Of a stretch of DNA of 64,000 bases, positions 50,799 to 61,848 are shown piece after piece. How positions within the stretch are numbered: position 1 is the first letter of the stretch; every line of letters starts with the position of its first letter. The DNA is from Streptosporangiaceae bacterium (lineage in GTDB: Bacteria; Actinomycetota; Actinomycetes; Streptosporangiales; Streptosporangiaceae), in the NCBI GenBank assembly GCA_025964695.1, contig JAOPYK010000200.1, forward strand, positions 34,255 through 98,254. Reading direction: 5' to 3'. The position numbers were made by a program, and so were the translations under genes. Below the pieces are notes generated by a model, which was not told the DNA's origin, did no database searches, and saw only the letters and a program-made list of their open reading frames with translations.

Positions 50799-51575
50799 CT
50801 AGGGGAACGCGACCAGGACGGCCTTGCGGTCGCTGATGTAGCGGGCGTCCCAGATGTAGAGGTTCATCTGGCTCTGGCCGAGGTCCGTCCTCACCGGGAG
50901 ATCGGTCGCGACCCGTATCAGGTACGACGCCCCGGCCGGCATGTACTGGTCGCCGTCCTGGGTCGAGGGTCCCCTGGACCCGTTCAGGTAGCCGATGATC
51001 GCACTGTGGTTGGGCAGCGTGCACATGTCGGGGAGCGTGCCTGGCTGGGGCATGCAGCGAGCCTGGGCGCCTCCGGCCACCCCCGTCCGCTGCACGAACA
51101 AGTCCGCGGGGAAGTCCAGCAGCGCGGGCTTCTGCCCGGTGTTGGTGAGCACGTAGTCCGCGTACGCGTAGCCGGCTCCGTCTGGCGGCGGGGTGCCGGT
51201 GCCGGGCAGCGGCTTGTTGTTGGTGCCGCCGCGGGCCGCCGCGATGGTGTAGTCGTAGCCGTCGGTGTTGGCGATGCTGAGCGTCGGCCCGGTCTTGGGG
51301 GCGGCCACCGCCTTCGCCCCGCCGGACGATCCGGCGCTGACGTCCTGCCCGGCACCGGCGCTCACCGGGCTCGGAGCGTCGTGGCGCCCGGGACGCAGGA
51401 AGATGATGACGACGGCGACCACGACGATCCCGAGCGCACCGACGAGGGCTCCGGCGAACCCGATCCGCCCGGCGTTGCTCTTCTTGCTGCGCCGCCGGTG
51501 CGAGCCGGCGCCATGACCGTTGTCTATCATCTTCCCCGGGCCCCTCAGCGTGTCCGGCCGGTTGCCGTCACGCAT
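50799..51575 (-). CDS. single-pass membrane protein of unknown function
   Basis: 258 residues from ATG 51575, with an AGGA ribosome-binding site seven bases upstream; ATG 51530 is another candidate. A basic cytoplasmic tail (HRRRSKKSNAGR) precedes one membrane helix at about residues 37-58, then a Gly/Ser/Ala linker and a C-terminal beta-rich extracytoplasmic domain with one pair of cysteines about ten residues apart. The layout resembles DUF4352-like extracytoplasmic domains, but no family is recognised. Its 3' end converges on the peptide-transport operon. The gap to glcF (51576-51740) shows nothing. Confidence 0.6.
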   Translation of the reverse strand: MRDGNRPDTLRGPGKMIDNGHGAGSHRRRSKKSNAGRIGFAGALVGALGIVVVAVVIIFLRPGRHDAPSPVSAGAGQDVSAGSSGGAKAVAAPKTGPTLSIANTDGYDYTIAAARGGTNNKPLPGTGTPPPDGAGYAYADYVLTNTGQKPALLDFPADLFVQRTGVAGGAQARCMPQPGTLPDMCTLPNHSAIIGYLNGSRGPSTQDGDQYMPAGASYLIRVATDLPVRTDLGQSQMNLYIWDARYISDRKAVLVAFP

Positions 51576-51740
51576 CGTGTGATCCTGGTCGCCGTGGGCT
51601 GTACTGGAAGCGGGAAAGCACATCACGGCACGGCATAGCCAGACAAACTACCGGAAGGCGCCCGTGCACGCAGGTGCGCGCGCCTTACTCGCCGATCGGA
51701 GCCCAGGAGAAGACCGGCCGCCGTTCGAGCGGGCTGAGGC

Positions 51741-53056
51741 TCATCGATTCCGCAGGAACGTCTCCCGGCCGATCGCGCGCAGTGAGGCGTCGAGGAGCTC
51801 CGCCGGGTGCGCGACGGCGATGTCGCGCCCCTGCCGACGCAGCGCCGTGGCGATCTGCATCGAGCAGCCCGGGTTGGCGGCGACCAGCAGCTCGGCCCCC
51901 GTCCGCTCGACGTGACCCGCCTTGCGATCGCCCAGCTCGGCCGCGGCCTCCGGCTGCAACAGATTGTAGGTGCCGGCCGAGCCGCAGCAGATCTCGCCTT
52001 CGCCGACCTCCCTGAGCTCCAGACCGGGAATGCCGCGCAGCAGATCGCGCGGCTGCTTCCGGATGCCCTGGGCGTGCGACAGATGGCAGGCGTCATGGTA
52101 GGCAACGGTGATCGGCAGCGGGTGCCGCACGGCCCGCGGACCCAGTTCGGCGAGGAACTCGGTGAGATCGCGGGTCCTGGCGCTGAGAGCGGCGGCCCGG
52201 GTGGCCCAGGCCGGTTCATCGGCGAGGAGTTCCGCGTAGTCCTTCATGGCCGATCCGCAGCCCGCCGAGTTGACCACGATGACGTCGGCATCATCGAACG
52301 CCTCGATGGTCCGCTTCGCGAACTCCCTGGCCTCATCCTGGCGGCCCGAGTGCAGCGACAGCGCCCCGCAGCAGCCCTGGCTCCTGCCGATGACGACGTC
52401 GCAGCCCTCCATCGCCAGCACCCGGGCCGTCGCCGCGTTGACCTGGGGAAAGAACTCCCGTTGCACGCAGCCGGTCAGCATGCCGACGGTGGCCCGCCGT
52501 TCACCACGGGCCGCCACGCGGTCGGGCAGCCGCAAGGGCGCGCCCAGCCGCGGGGTCAGCCTCTCCATCGCGGCCAGCGTCGGGGGCAGCCGGGTGAGCA
52601 GCCCGCTGCGCCTGATCAGCTTCTCCAGCCCGGACCGCTGGTACGCCCGCAGCGGCCCCCGCAGGGCCCGCAGCCGCTTCGGATACGGGAACAGGGCGAA
52701 GATCATTTCGCGAATGGCCCGCTCGCCGCGGGTCCGCGGGTGCTCCTGCTCCACCTCGGCGCGGGTGGCCTCGATGAGCCGGTCGTATTGCACACCGGAG
52801 GGGCAGGACGTCACGCACGCCATGCACCCAAGGCAGGCGTCGAAGTGCCCGACCATCGGCTCGGACAGCGGGGTGCCCTCCGCATGCTGCTTCATCAGAT
52901 GGATGCGGCCGCGCGGAGAATCCATCTCCTCGCCCCACAGCAGGTAGGTGGGGCAGGTCGGCAGGCAGAATCCGCAGTGGACGCAGTCGTCGATCAGAGC
53001 GTTCATCAGTTCGTTCCCGGGGACCGGCAGACCGGTCCCCGGCTCGTCCGTGCCCA

Positions 53057-53057
<1 letters not shown>
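51741..53057 (-). CDS. glcF: glycolate oxidase iron-sulphur subunit
   Basis: 438 residues. Two ferredoxin-like 4Fe-4S motifs lie at C25-x2-C28-x2-C31-x3-C35 and C75-x2-C78-x2-C81-x3-C85. Two CCG domains follow, with CCG motifs in QGCCGALSLHSG and ICCGSAGTY. This subunit passes electrons from GlcD/GlcE to the respiratory chain. Its ATG overlaps the glcE stop by one base (TAATG). The gene order glcD-glcE-glcF is the standard one. Confidence 0.92.
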
Positions 53058-54288
<1,231 letters not shown>

Positions 54289-54289
<1 letters not shown>

Positions 54290-55737
54290 CAGAACTGCTC
54301 CGCTCTTCCCTGCTCCACCAGCGGGTGGACGCCTTTTCGGACGCCCGGCACCTCTCCGCACAACCGGGGGGTCGGGAACACCTTGCCGGGGTTGCAGAGC
54401 CCGGCCGGGTCGAAGGCGCACCGCACCATCTGCATGGTGTCGAGGTCGGCGCCGGTGAACATGCGCGGCATGTAGCGCGCCTTGTCGATCCCCACCCCGT
54501 GCTCGCCGGTGATCGATCCGCCGTGCTCGATGCACAGGTCGAGGATCTTCCCGGAGACCTCCTCGGCCCGTTCGCCCGCGCCGGGTTCGGCGTCGTCGAA
54601 GAGCACCAGCGGATGGAGGTTGCCGTCGCCGGCGTGGAAGACGTTGGCCACGCGTACGCCCGACTCACGCGACAGGTCGTCGATGCGGGCGAGAACCTCG
54701 GGCAGTGCCGTCCGCGGGATCACCCCGTCCTGCACCAGGTAGGCGGGGCTGATCCGGCCGACGGCCGCGAACGCGGACTTGCGGCCCTTCCAGATCAGGG
54801 CGCGCTCCTCGTCGTCGGCGGCGATCCGGACCTCGAACGCGCCGGCCTCCCGGCAGAGCCGCTGTACCTCGGTGAACCGATGCTCGACCTCCGTGGCGGG
54901 ACCGTCCAGCTCGACGATGAGGACGGCGCCGGCGCCGGCCGGATAGTCGCAGTGCACGGCGGCCTCGGCCGCCTCGATGGCCAGGGCGTCCATCATCTCG
55001 ATCGCGGCGGGGACCACCCCGGTACGGATGATCTCCGAGACCGCCTCACCGCCGGCCCCGATCGAGGTGAATGCCGCCAGCAAGGTCTGCACCGTCTCGG
55101 GCAGCCGGGTCAGCCGCACCGTGATTTTGGTGGTGATGCCGAGGGTGCCCTCCGAGCCGACGAAGACGCCGAGCAGGTCGTAGCCGGGGCCGCCCGCGAC
55201 GATCTCCACGATGTCGCCCGCCGGGGTGACGATCTCGCAGGCCAGCACGTGGTTGGCCGTGAAGCCGTACTTGAGGCAGTGCGCACCGCCGGAGTTCTCC
55301 GCGACGTTGCCGCCGATGGAGCAGATCTGCTGGCTGGACGGGTCGGGCGCGAAGTAGTAACCGTGCGGCCTCGCGGCCTTGCTCACGTCCAGGTTGATCA
55401 CGCCGGGCTCGACGACCGCCCGCTGGTTCGCCACGTCGATGGACAGGATGCGGCGCATCCGGGAGGTCACGATGAGTACGCCGTCGGTGCGGGGCAGTGC
55501 GCCCCCGGACAGCCCGGTGCCCGACCCGCGGGCGACATAGGGGACCCCGGCCGCCACGCACACCCGGACGATCGCCGCGATCTGCTCGGCCGTGCCGGGC
55601 AGCACCACGATGCCGGGCGTCGCCTTGTGGTAGGTCAGGCCGTCGCACTCGTAGGTGCGCAGCCGCACCGGATCGGTGATGACCCCGTCCGCTCCGGCGA
55701 TCTCGGTGAACCGCTCAGCGAGCGCGTCAACGTCCAT
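54289..55737 (-). CDS. glcD: glycolate oxidase FAD-linked subunit GlcD
   Basis: 482 residues. GlcD oxidises glycolate (or D-lactate) to glyoxylate using FAD. The PCMH domain includes VARGSGTGLSGGALPR and NVAENSGGAHCLKYGFTANHV; the C-terminal FAD-oxidase domain ends with ITGEHGVGIDKARYMPRMF and CNPGKVFP. The ATG at 55737 has GAGGTGA upstream. An ATG at 55776 is in frame but lies within a 19-bp hairpin and was rejected. Upstream is aceB: the product glyoxylate is the AceB substrate. Confidence 0.93.
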
Positions 55738-55763
55738 GGTCGTCACCTCGTCCCTGAGTCCCA

Positions 55764-55812
55764 CCTCCGTGATCATGTGGTCGATCGGCCGCAGACCGCA
55801 TGATCACGGAGG
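55764..55812 (-). terminator. 19-bp hairpin between aceB and glcD
   Basis: Arms at 55764-55782 and 55794-55812 pair along 19 bases with a single G-U wobble around an 11-base loop. It begins eleven bases after the aceB stop and ends 27 bases before the glcD start. There is no U run, so it could be a terminator or an RNA-processing and attenuation element separating expression of aceB and glcDEF. Confidence 0.6.
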
Positions 55813-55822
55813 AAGGAAGGTG

Positions 55823-57427
55823 TCACGGCATGCGCTCGTAGGCGGGGAGGGTCAGGAAGTCGGCATAGTCGCCGGCCAGAGTGACCTCCTTGAACAGCGT
55901 CACGGCTTGAGCGTAACGCGGTTCGTTGAAGGCGCCGCCGAGTTCTTCGCGGATCTTCGCCAGCTCCTCCTCGAGGATCTGCTCCACGAGCTCCTTGGTG
56001 ACCGTCGGGCCGTCCGCGAGCTCGACGTCATTGTAGATCCACTGCCAGACCTGCGAACGGGAGATCTCCGCCGTGGCGGCGTCCTCCATCAGGTTGTGGA
56101 TGGCGACCGCACCGCCTCCGCCCAGCCAGGTGGCCAGGTAGCGCAGTGCCACGTCGATGTTGTTGCGCAGTCCCGCCTCGGTGATCTCACCGGGGGTCTG
56201 GGAGATCGCCAGCAGGTCGGAGGCCGACACCGCGACCTCCTCGCGGAGCCGGTCTCGCTGGTTGGGTTTGTCGCCGAGCACGCCGTCGAAGACCTCACGG
56301 CACAGATCCACCATGCCGGGGTGAGCGACCCAGGAGCCGTCGAAGCCGTCGCCGGACTCGCGGGTCTTGTCCGCCCGCACCTTCTCGAAGGCGACCTTGT
56401 TGATCGCCTCGTCACGGGAGGGGATGAAGGCGGCCATGCCCCCGATCGCGTGGGCGCCACGCTTGTGGCAGGTCCGGACCAGCAGCTCGGTGTAGGCGCG
56501 CATGAACGGCGCGGTCATTGTGATCGAGTTGCGCTCCGGAAGCACGAAGTCGCGGCCCCGGTCGCGGAACTTCTTGATCACGGAGAAGAGATAGTCCCAA
56601 CGGCCGGCGTTGAGCCCCGCGGAGTGGTCGCGCAGCTCGTAAAGGATCTCTTCCATCTCGAACGCGGCCGGGATCGTCTCGATGAGCACCGTCGCGCGGA
56701 TGGTGCCCCGGGGGATCTCCAGCTCGTCTTGGGCAAGGTTGAACACGTCGTTCCAGAGCCGGGCCTCGAGGTGGCTCTCCATCTTGGGCAGGTAGAAGTA
56801 CGGGCCCTTGCCCTTGGCCAGCTGGCGCCGCCCGGAGTGGAACAGGTAGAGGCCGAAGTCGAACAGCGAGCCCGACATGGGCCGGCCGTCCACCAGGACG
56901 TGCTTCTCCTCCATGTGCCAGCCGCGGGGACGCACCACGATGGTGGCGAGCTCACCGTCGGCCTTGAGCGCGTAGGACTTGCCGCTCTTGGGGTCGGTGA
57001 AGTCGATCGTGCGGTCCAGCGCGTCGCGCAGGCTCAGCTGGCCCTCGACCATGTTGTCCCAGAGCGGGGTGTTGGCGTCCTCGAAGTCGGCCAGCCACAC
57101 TTTCGCGCCGGAGTTGAGCGCGTTGATCGTCATCTTGCGGTCGGTCGGACCGGTGATCTCGACCCGGCGGTCGGCCAGACCCGGAGCCGGCTCGGCCACC
57201 CGCCAGGTGGAGTCGTCGCGCACCTGGGCGGTGTCGGGGAGGAAGTCAAGGGTGCCGCCCTTGGACAGCGCCTCCTGCCGCTCCACCCGCTTGGCCAGGA
57301 GCTCCTCGCGGCGGGCACCGAACTCCCGCTGCAGGGTCGCCAGAAAGCCGACCGCCTCCGGCGTGAGGATCTCGTCGTAACGATCGTGGAGAGGTCCGGT
57401 GACCTCCACGCCTTCGGGACCAGCCAT
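55823..57427 (-). CDS. aceB: malate synthase A
   Basis: 534 residues. Malate synthase condenses glyoxylate with acetyl-CoA. The A-type family is indicated by [38 protein letters not shown], the strand [37 protein letters not shown] and [11 protein letters not shown]. Family length is normal. It lies upstream of glcDEF on the same strand. An inverted repeat TTTCG-N5-CGAAA lies in the leader. No isocitrate lyase is in the window. Confidence 0.95.
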   Translation of the reverse strand: MAGPEGVEVTGPLHDRYDEILTPEAVGFLATLQREFGARREELLAKRVERQEALSKGGTLDFLPDTAQVRDDSTWRVAEPAPGLADRRVEITGPTDRKMTINALNSGAKVWLADFEDANTPLWDNMVEGQLSLRDALDRTIDFTDPKSGKSYALKADGELATIVVRPRGWHMEEKHVLVDGRPMSGSLFDFGLYLFHSGRRQLAKGKGPYFYLPKMESHLEARLWNDVFNLAQDELEIPRGTIRATVLIETIPAAFEMEEILYELRDHSAGLNAGRWDYLFSVIKKFRDRGRDFVLPERNSITMTAPFMRAYTELLVRTCHKRGAHAIGGMAAFIPSRDEAINKVAFEKVRADKTRESGDGFDGSWVAHPGMVDLCREVFDGVLGDKPNQRDRLREEVAVSASDLLAISQTPGEITEAGLRNNIDVALRYLATWLGGGGAVAIHNLMEDAATAEISRSQVWQWIYNDVELADGPTVTKELVEQILEEELAKIREELGGAFNEPRYAQAVTLFKEVTLAGDYADFLTLPAYERMP

Positions 57428-57437
57428 CTGCCTAACC

Positions 57438-57452
57438 TTTCGTCTAGCGAAA
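57438..57452. promoter_or_regulatory. aceB leader inverted repeat TTTCG-N5-CGAAA
   Basis: A perfect five-base inverted repeat with TCTAG as spacer lies 11 bases upstream of the aceB ATG in an AT-rich patch. It is a likely operator; the protein that binds it is unknown. The rest of the 280-base gap to hflX shows nothing further. Confidence 0.45.
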
Positions 57453-57707
57453 ATTAACTTCTGCTCAGTGGAACGCTAGTCGGTTCCCCGGATTCCGGTC
57501 AAAGTGGGCTTCCCCACCCGGCCGGAACACATCATCTGGCCGTCATACCCGTCGAGCCGAAGGAGACTCCGGCTCCGGACCGGCATCCGGTCCCGGCGGC
57601 CGGGGAATAAAGCAGATGACCCCGCAGATGGGGCGTGGGACGATCGCCGGGAAGTTCCGGCCATGCCTGGACGTTGATGAAGATGAGTTCGTTGAGTCTG
57701 GAGGAAC

Positions 57708-59126
57708 ATGACTACTGCCCCTTATGAAGATCATGAGGAAGAGCCGCTGATGACGGGAGACCTCGATCTCGCAGATCGGCAGGCTCTTCGTCGCGTCGGG
57801 GGCCTGTCGACTGAGCTCGCCGACGTCACCGAGGTCGAATACCGGTCCCTGCGCCTGGAGCGCGTGGTGCTCATCGGCGTGTGGACGGAGGGCACGGCCG
57901 CCCAGGCGGAGTACTCCATGCGGGAGCTCGCGCTCCTCGCCGAGACCGCCGGATCCGAGGTCCTCGACGGCCTGATCCAGCGCCGGAGCAAGCCTGACCC
58001 CGGCACCTACGTCGGCTCCGGCAAGGCGGAGGAGCTGTGTGACGTCGTCATCGCGACCGGCGCCGACACCGTCATCTGCGACGGTGAGCTCACGCCCGGC
58101 CAGCTCCGCCAGCTCGAAGAGATCGTCAAGGTCAAGGTCATCGACCGCACCGCTCTCATCCTCGACATCTTCGCGCAGCACGCGCGCAGCCGTGAGGGCA
58201 AGGCGCAGGTCGAACTGGCGCAGCTCAACTACCTGCTGCCGCGCCTGCGTGGCTGGGGTGGCAACCTGTCCCGGCAAGTCGGTGGCCGGGCGGCCGGCGG
58301 CGTCGGCATCGGTGGCCGTGGCCCCGGTGAGACCAAGATCGAGCTGGACCGCCGGCGGATCCGCACCCGGATCGCCAAGCTGCGCAGGCAGCTCGCCGAG
58401 ATGAGCACGTCCCGCGATACCAAGCGGGCGGAACGGCGGCGCCGCGAGGTGCCGTCGGTGGCGATCGCCGGTTACACCAACGCCGGCAAGTCCTCGCTGC
58501 TGAACCGGCTCACCGGTGCCGGGGTGCTGGTCGAGAACGCCCTGTTCGCCACCCTCGACCCGACCGTGCGCAAGGCGCAGTCCCCGTCCGGGCGCAACTT
58601 CACCCTGGCGGACACGGTGGGTTTCGTCCGCCATCTGCCGCACCAGCTCGTCGAGGCGTTCCGCTCGACCCTGGAGGAGGTCGCGGACGCCGACCTGATC
58701 CTGCACGTCGTGGACGGCTCGGACGGCGACCCGGAGGCACAGCTCGACGCGGTCCGTGAGGTGCTGCGTGAGATCGACGCCGGGTCGGTGAAGGAACTGG
58801 TGGTCATCAACAAGGCTGATGCCGCCGATCCTCTCGCGCTGGCCCGGCTGCAGCGTCGCGAACCGCACAGCGTGGTGGTCTCGGCCCGCACCGGCGCGGG
58901 CATGCAGGAGCTCCTCGCGGCGATCGAGCGGGAACTGCCTCTCCTCGACCGTGAGGTCCACGTGCTGCTGCCGTATGGGCGGGGCGATCTGGTGGCCCGC
59001 ACGCACGACCAGGGTGAGGTGTTCAAGCAGGAGCACACCGAGAACGGCACCGCGCTGCACGCGCGGGTGCCGCTGGGTCTCTACTCGGAGCTGGAGCGTT
59101 TCACCGTGATCCCGGCTCCCGCCTGA
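57708..59126 (+). CDS. hflX: ribosome-associated GTPase HflX
   Basis: 472 residues. HflX splits or rescues ribosomes, especially under heat or antibiotic stress. The N-terminal HflX domain contains DPGTYVGSGKAEEL and the Gly-rich GGRGPGETKIELDRRRI. The G domain (about residues 248-405) has G1 GYTNAGKSSL at about 255, DTVGF for G3 and NKAD for G4. The ATG follows GGAGG. A strong terminator ends it. Confidence 0.95.
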   Translation: MTTAPYEDHEEEPLMTGDLDLADRQALRRVGGLSTELADVTEVEYRSLRLERVVLIGVWTEGTAAQAEYSMRELALLAETAGSEVLDGLIQRRSKPDPGTYVGSGKAEELCDVVIATGADTVICDGELTPGQLRQLEEIVKVKVIDRTALILDIFAQHARSREGKAQVELAQLNYLLPRLRGWGGNLSRQVGGRAAGGVGIGGRGPGETKIELDRRRIRTRIAKLRRQLAEMSTSRDTKRAERRRREVPSVAIAGYTNAGKSSLLNRLTGAGVLVENALFATLDPTVRKAQSPSGRNFTLADTVGFVRHLPHQLVEAFRSTLEEVADADLILHVVDGSDGDPEAQLDAVREVLREIDAGSVKELVVINKADAADPLALARLQRREPHSVVVSARTGAGMQELLAAIERELPLLDREVHVLLPYGRGDLVARTHDQGEVFKQEHTENGTALHARVPLGLYSELERFTVIPAPA

Positions 59127-59162
59127 CGCGGGCGCGGCCGGCACCGTCCGGCCGCGTGACGG

Positions 59163-59194
59163 TAAGCCCCGGGCATCTATCCGCCCGGGGCTTA
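59163..59194 (+). terminator. hflX terminator
   Basis: TAAGCCCCGGGC pairs perfectly with GCCCGGGGCTTA (12 bp) around an eight-base loop, followed by TTG. The start lies 36 bases after the hflX stop. Confidence 0.75.
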
Positions 59195-59252
59195 TTGCTG
59201 GGCATTGGCAGGAAATGGTGGTCGCCCGGCAGTGGCATCTCGCGAATCCATC

Positions 59253-59280
59253 TTGACGGGGCCGCATATTTGCGTACGGT
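59253..59280 (+). promoter_or_regulatory. candidate promoter upstream of hutI
   Basis: TTGACG, 16 bases, TACGGT. The predicted transcript would have a leader of about 470 bases before hutI. The gap 59195-59757 contains this promoter, a palindrome and a 16-bp direct repeat, but no gene I can support; a 122-codon frame from TTG 59284 to 59652 has no recognisable features. Confidence 0.4.
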
Positions 59281-59323
59281 CTGTTGGTCGAGGGGACGAC
59301 GCAACCGTTGGGGGGTGAGCGGG

Positions 59324-59337
59324 TATTGCATGCAATA
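59324..59337. promoter_or_regulatory. palindrome TATTGCATGCAATA upstream of hutI
   Basis: A perfect 14-bp palindrome in an AT-rich patch, about 44 bases downstream of the candidate -10. It could be an operator for the hutI transcript; the regulator is not identified. Confidence 0.4.
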
Positions 59338-59607
59338 TTTCCTTTCATGCGAGATTTGTCGGTTTCGATATCCAGACCCGCTCGCCGTCCGGACCTGGGA
59401 AACTATGGAGCGGGGCAGGACGCTCGTCCGCGGCCGCTCCGGCCGGAACTTTCCCCGGTGTCCCCTGCGTTTGGTGGCAAGAGGTTGTATGCCGGGCCTT
59501 CAGTGCACTACCGTGACGAAACCGATATCTCCGGGCTCGTTGCTCATGGTGGTCGTCCGATCACCGATAACCCCGCGATGGTTCGCCGGCACCCAGTCGG
59601 CCATGAC

Positions 59608-59652
59608 GATCGAGAGCAGGTGACCGTCTGGTGTGGGATCGAGAGCAGGTGA
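59608..59652. repeat. 16-bp direct repeat upstream of hutI
   Basis: gatcgagagcaggtga occurs exactly at 59608-59623 and again at 59637-59652, 29 bases apart centre to centre. Role unknown; paired spacing could suit a regulator binding twice. Confidence 0.7.
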
Positions 59653-59757
59653 AACCCGCCACCATGTGCGAGGGGGAGCAGGGGAGACCCATCACGATGT
59701 GCATGGTGTTCAGACTGTCCGCTGCCGCGCGCTGCCGCGAAACTGGCCGGTGAAACT

Positions 59758-60969
59758 ATGACGGTACGGTTGCTGACGAACATCGGCAGGCTCTGGACGG
59801 GCACCGATGTCTGTAGCAATGCCGCCATTCTCATTCACGACGACCGCATCGTGTGGGCGGGCCCCGCCGCGGATCTCCCGCAGAGCGTGCCCGGCGTCAT
59901 TGACGACATCGTCGACGTGGATCATGTCGAGAACCTCGGCGGCGGGCTCGTCACGCCCGGGCTGATCGACGCGCATTCCCATCCCGTCTATGCCGGCAAC
60001 CGCTGGGCCGAGCTCGCGATGCTCTCCAGCGGCTCCACTGAGCGCGAGATCATGGCCGCCGGCGGCGGTGTCTACTCGACGGTGACCGTGACCCGCGGGA
60101 CCGATCCCTGGACGCTGTGCAACGCGGTCCGCGAGCGGCTGCGCCACTGGATCCACAGCGGCACCACCACCGTCGAGGCCAAGACCGGCTATCACCTCAC
60201 CCGCGACGGTGAACTCGCCGACATCCGGCTGCTGCGTGGCCTGGAGAGCGAGCCCGCCATGCCGCGCATCCACGCCACCTTCCTGGCCGCGCACGTGCTG
60301 CCGCCGGAGTTCTTCGGCAGGCGCAGGGAGTACGTCGAGGCCGTGCGGCTGTGGGCCGGTGACGCCGCAGCGGCGGGCGCGGACAGCATCGACGTCTACT
60401 GCGACGACGGTCACTTCACCGCCGACGAGGCGCGGGCCGTGCTGCTCACCGGCAAGCGGGTCGGCCTCAAGGCGCGGATCCACGCCTGCGGCAAGGAGCG
60501 GATGGGAGCGGCGCACGTCGCCGCCGAAGTCGGCTGCTCCTCCGCGGACCTGCTCAACGAGGCCAACGAGGACGACATCAAGGCCCTGGCGCACGCCGGG
60601 GTCACCGCGACGGTCTGCCCAGGCAGTTCGCTCGCCGGCGGACGCCGCAAGGCGCCGGTCCGGGCCATGCTCGACCGCGGGGTGACGATCGCCCTCGGCA
60701 CCGACCACAACCCGGGGCAGTGCGGCATCACCTCGATGCCGCTCATCATCGGCCTCGCCGTGGCGGAGTACGGACTGAGCGTCACCGAGGCGCTGCGGGC
60801 CGCCACGCTCGGCGGCGCGTCCGCCCTCCGGGTGGGTGACCGGGGCTCGCTGGCGCCCGGCATGATGGCCGACATCGTCCTGTGGGACGCCGACCACGAG
60901 GGTGCTTTCGCCTGGTCCTTCGGCCTGCGGGCCGTACGCGTGTGGAGGGGTGGCGTTCCCGTCCAGTAG
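59758..60969 (+). CDS. hutI: imidazolonepropionase
   Basis: 403 residues. HutI hydrolyses 4-imidazolone-5-propionate in histidine degradation. Metal ligands lie in the amidohydrolase motif DAHSHP (H73, H75); the family motifs HATFLAAHVLPPEF and DVYCDDGHFTADEA follow, and TDHNPG near residue 320 holds the conserved Asp/His pair. Length is normal. No other hut gene is adjacent, so the pathway is encoded elsewhere or only this step is clustered here. The ATG has a weak GGTGAAA upstream. Confidence 0.92.
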   Translation: MTVRLLTNIGRLWTGTDVCSNAAILIHDDRIVWAGPAADLPQSVPGVIDDIVDVDHVENLGGGLVTPGLIDAHSHPVYAGNRWAELAMLSSGSTEREIMAAGGGVYSTVTVTRGTDPWTLCNAVRERLRHWIHSGTTTVEAKTGYHLTRDGELADIRLLRGLESEPAMPRIHATFLAAHVLPPEFFGRRREYVEAVRLWAGDAAAAGADSIDVYCDDGHFTADEARAVLLTGKRVGLKARIHACGKERMGAAHVAAEVGCSSADLLNEANEDDIKALAHAGVTATVCPGSSLAGGRRKAPVRAMLDRGVTIALGTDHNPGQCGITSMPLIIGLAVAEYGLSVTEALRAATLGGASALRVGDRGSLAPGMMADIVLWDADHEGAFAWSFGLRAVRVWRGGVPVQ

Positions 60970-60972
60970 AGG

Positions 60973-60978
60973 TAGTCT
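60973..60978 (+). promoter_or_regulatory. degV -10 box (leaderless)
   Basis: TAGTCT, six bases, then the ATG. The same hexamer precedes ftsK. It lies in the 15-base gap after hutI. Confidence 0.4.
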
Positions 60979-60984
60979 CCGGGC

Positions 60985-61842
60985 ATGGGTGCTGCGGTCG
61001 CGATTGTCACAGATTCCACCGCGTACCTTCCGCCGGGGCTCGCCGAGCGGCATGACATCGCGGTGGTGCCGCTGCAGCTGACGGTGGGCGGGACCCTCCG
61101 CGAAGAGGGCGTGGACATCTCCGCCGCCGAGGCCGCACGGGCGCTGCGCGAATGGAACCCCGTCACCACGTCCCGGCCGTCCCCCGAGCGGTTCTCCGAG
61201 GCGTACACGGCGGCCGCCGCGGCCGGGGCCGACGCCATCGTCTCGGTTCATCTCTCCGGTGCCATGTCCGGGACCGTTGAGGCTGCCCGGCTGGCCGCCC
61301 AGGCCGCGCCGGTCCCGGTCCGGGTCGTCGACTCGGGCACCATCGGCATGGGACTGGGGTTCGCCGCGCTCTCTGCGGCGGCGACCTCGCTGACCGGCGC
61401 CTCCCTCGACGACGTCGCGAAGGCGGCGATGGAGCGGGCCGACATCTGCCGCTCGCTCTTCTACGTCGCCACCCTGGAACACCTGCGCCGCGGTGGCCGG
61501 ATCGGGGCCGCCGCGAGCCTGCTGGGCTCGGCGCTCATGGTCAAGCCGCTGCTCGGCATCGAGGACGGCCGGATCGCCCCGCTCGAAAAGGTCCGCACGG
61601 CGTCCCGGGCGGTGGCCCGGCTGGAGGAGCTCGCCGTCGAGACGGCCGGCACCCGCTCCGTCGACATCGCGGTGCAGCACCTGGCCGCGGCGGCTAGGGC
61701 CGAGGGGCTCGCGGCGCGGCTGCGCGAGCGGATCCCGCACCTGGTCGACGTCTACGTCGGCGAGGTCGGCCCGGTGATCGGCGCACATGTCGGGCCGGGC
61801 ATGCTCGGCGTGGTGGTGGCCCCCCAGCTCGGCACGTCCTGA
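60985..61842 (+). CDS. DegV-family fatty acid-binding protein
   Basis: 285 residues. The protein begins VAIVTDSTAYLPPGLAERHDIAVVPLQLTVGG, the DegV lipid-site strand, followed by TSRPSPERFSEAY and LSGAMSGTVEAARLAA. DegV (FakB-like) proteins hold a fatty acid for phosphorylation by FakA. No fakA gene is next to it. A -10 box six bases upstream implies a leaderless mRNA. Its 3' end converges on comEC with six bases between. Confidence 0.88.
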   Translation: MGAAVAIVTDSTAYLPPGLAERHDIAVVPLQLTVGGTLREEGVDISAAEAARALREWNPVTTSRPSPERFSEAYTAAAAAGADAIVSVHLSGAMSGTVEAARLAAQAAPVPVRVVDSGTIGMGLGFAALSAAATSLTGASLDDVAKAAMERADICRSLFYVATLEHLRRGGRIGAAASLLGSALMVKPLLGIEDGRIAPLEKVRTASRAVARLEELAVETAGTRSVDIAVQHLAAAARAEGLAARLRERIPHLVDVYVGEVGPVIGAHVGPGMLGVVVAPQLGTS

Positions 61843-61848
61843 TCAGCG

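Noticed and set aside
59284..59652. 122-codon open frame upstream of hutI
   Set aside because: TTG start, no ribosome-binding site, no recognisable segment; it ends in the 16-bp direct repeat.
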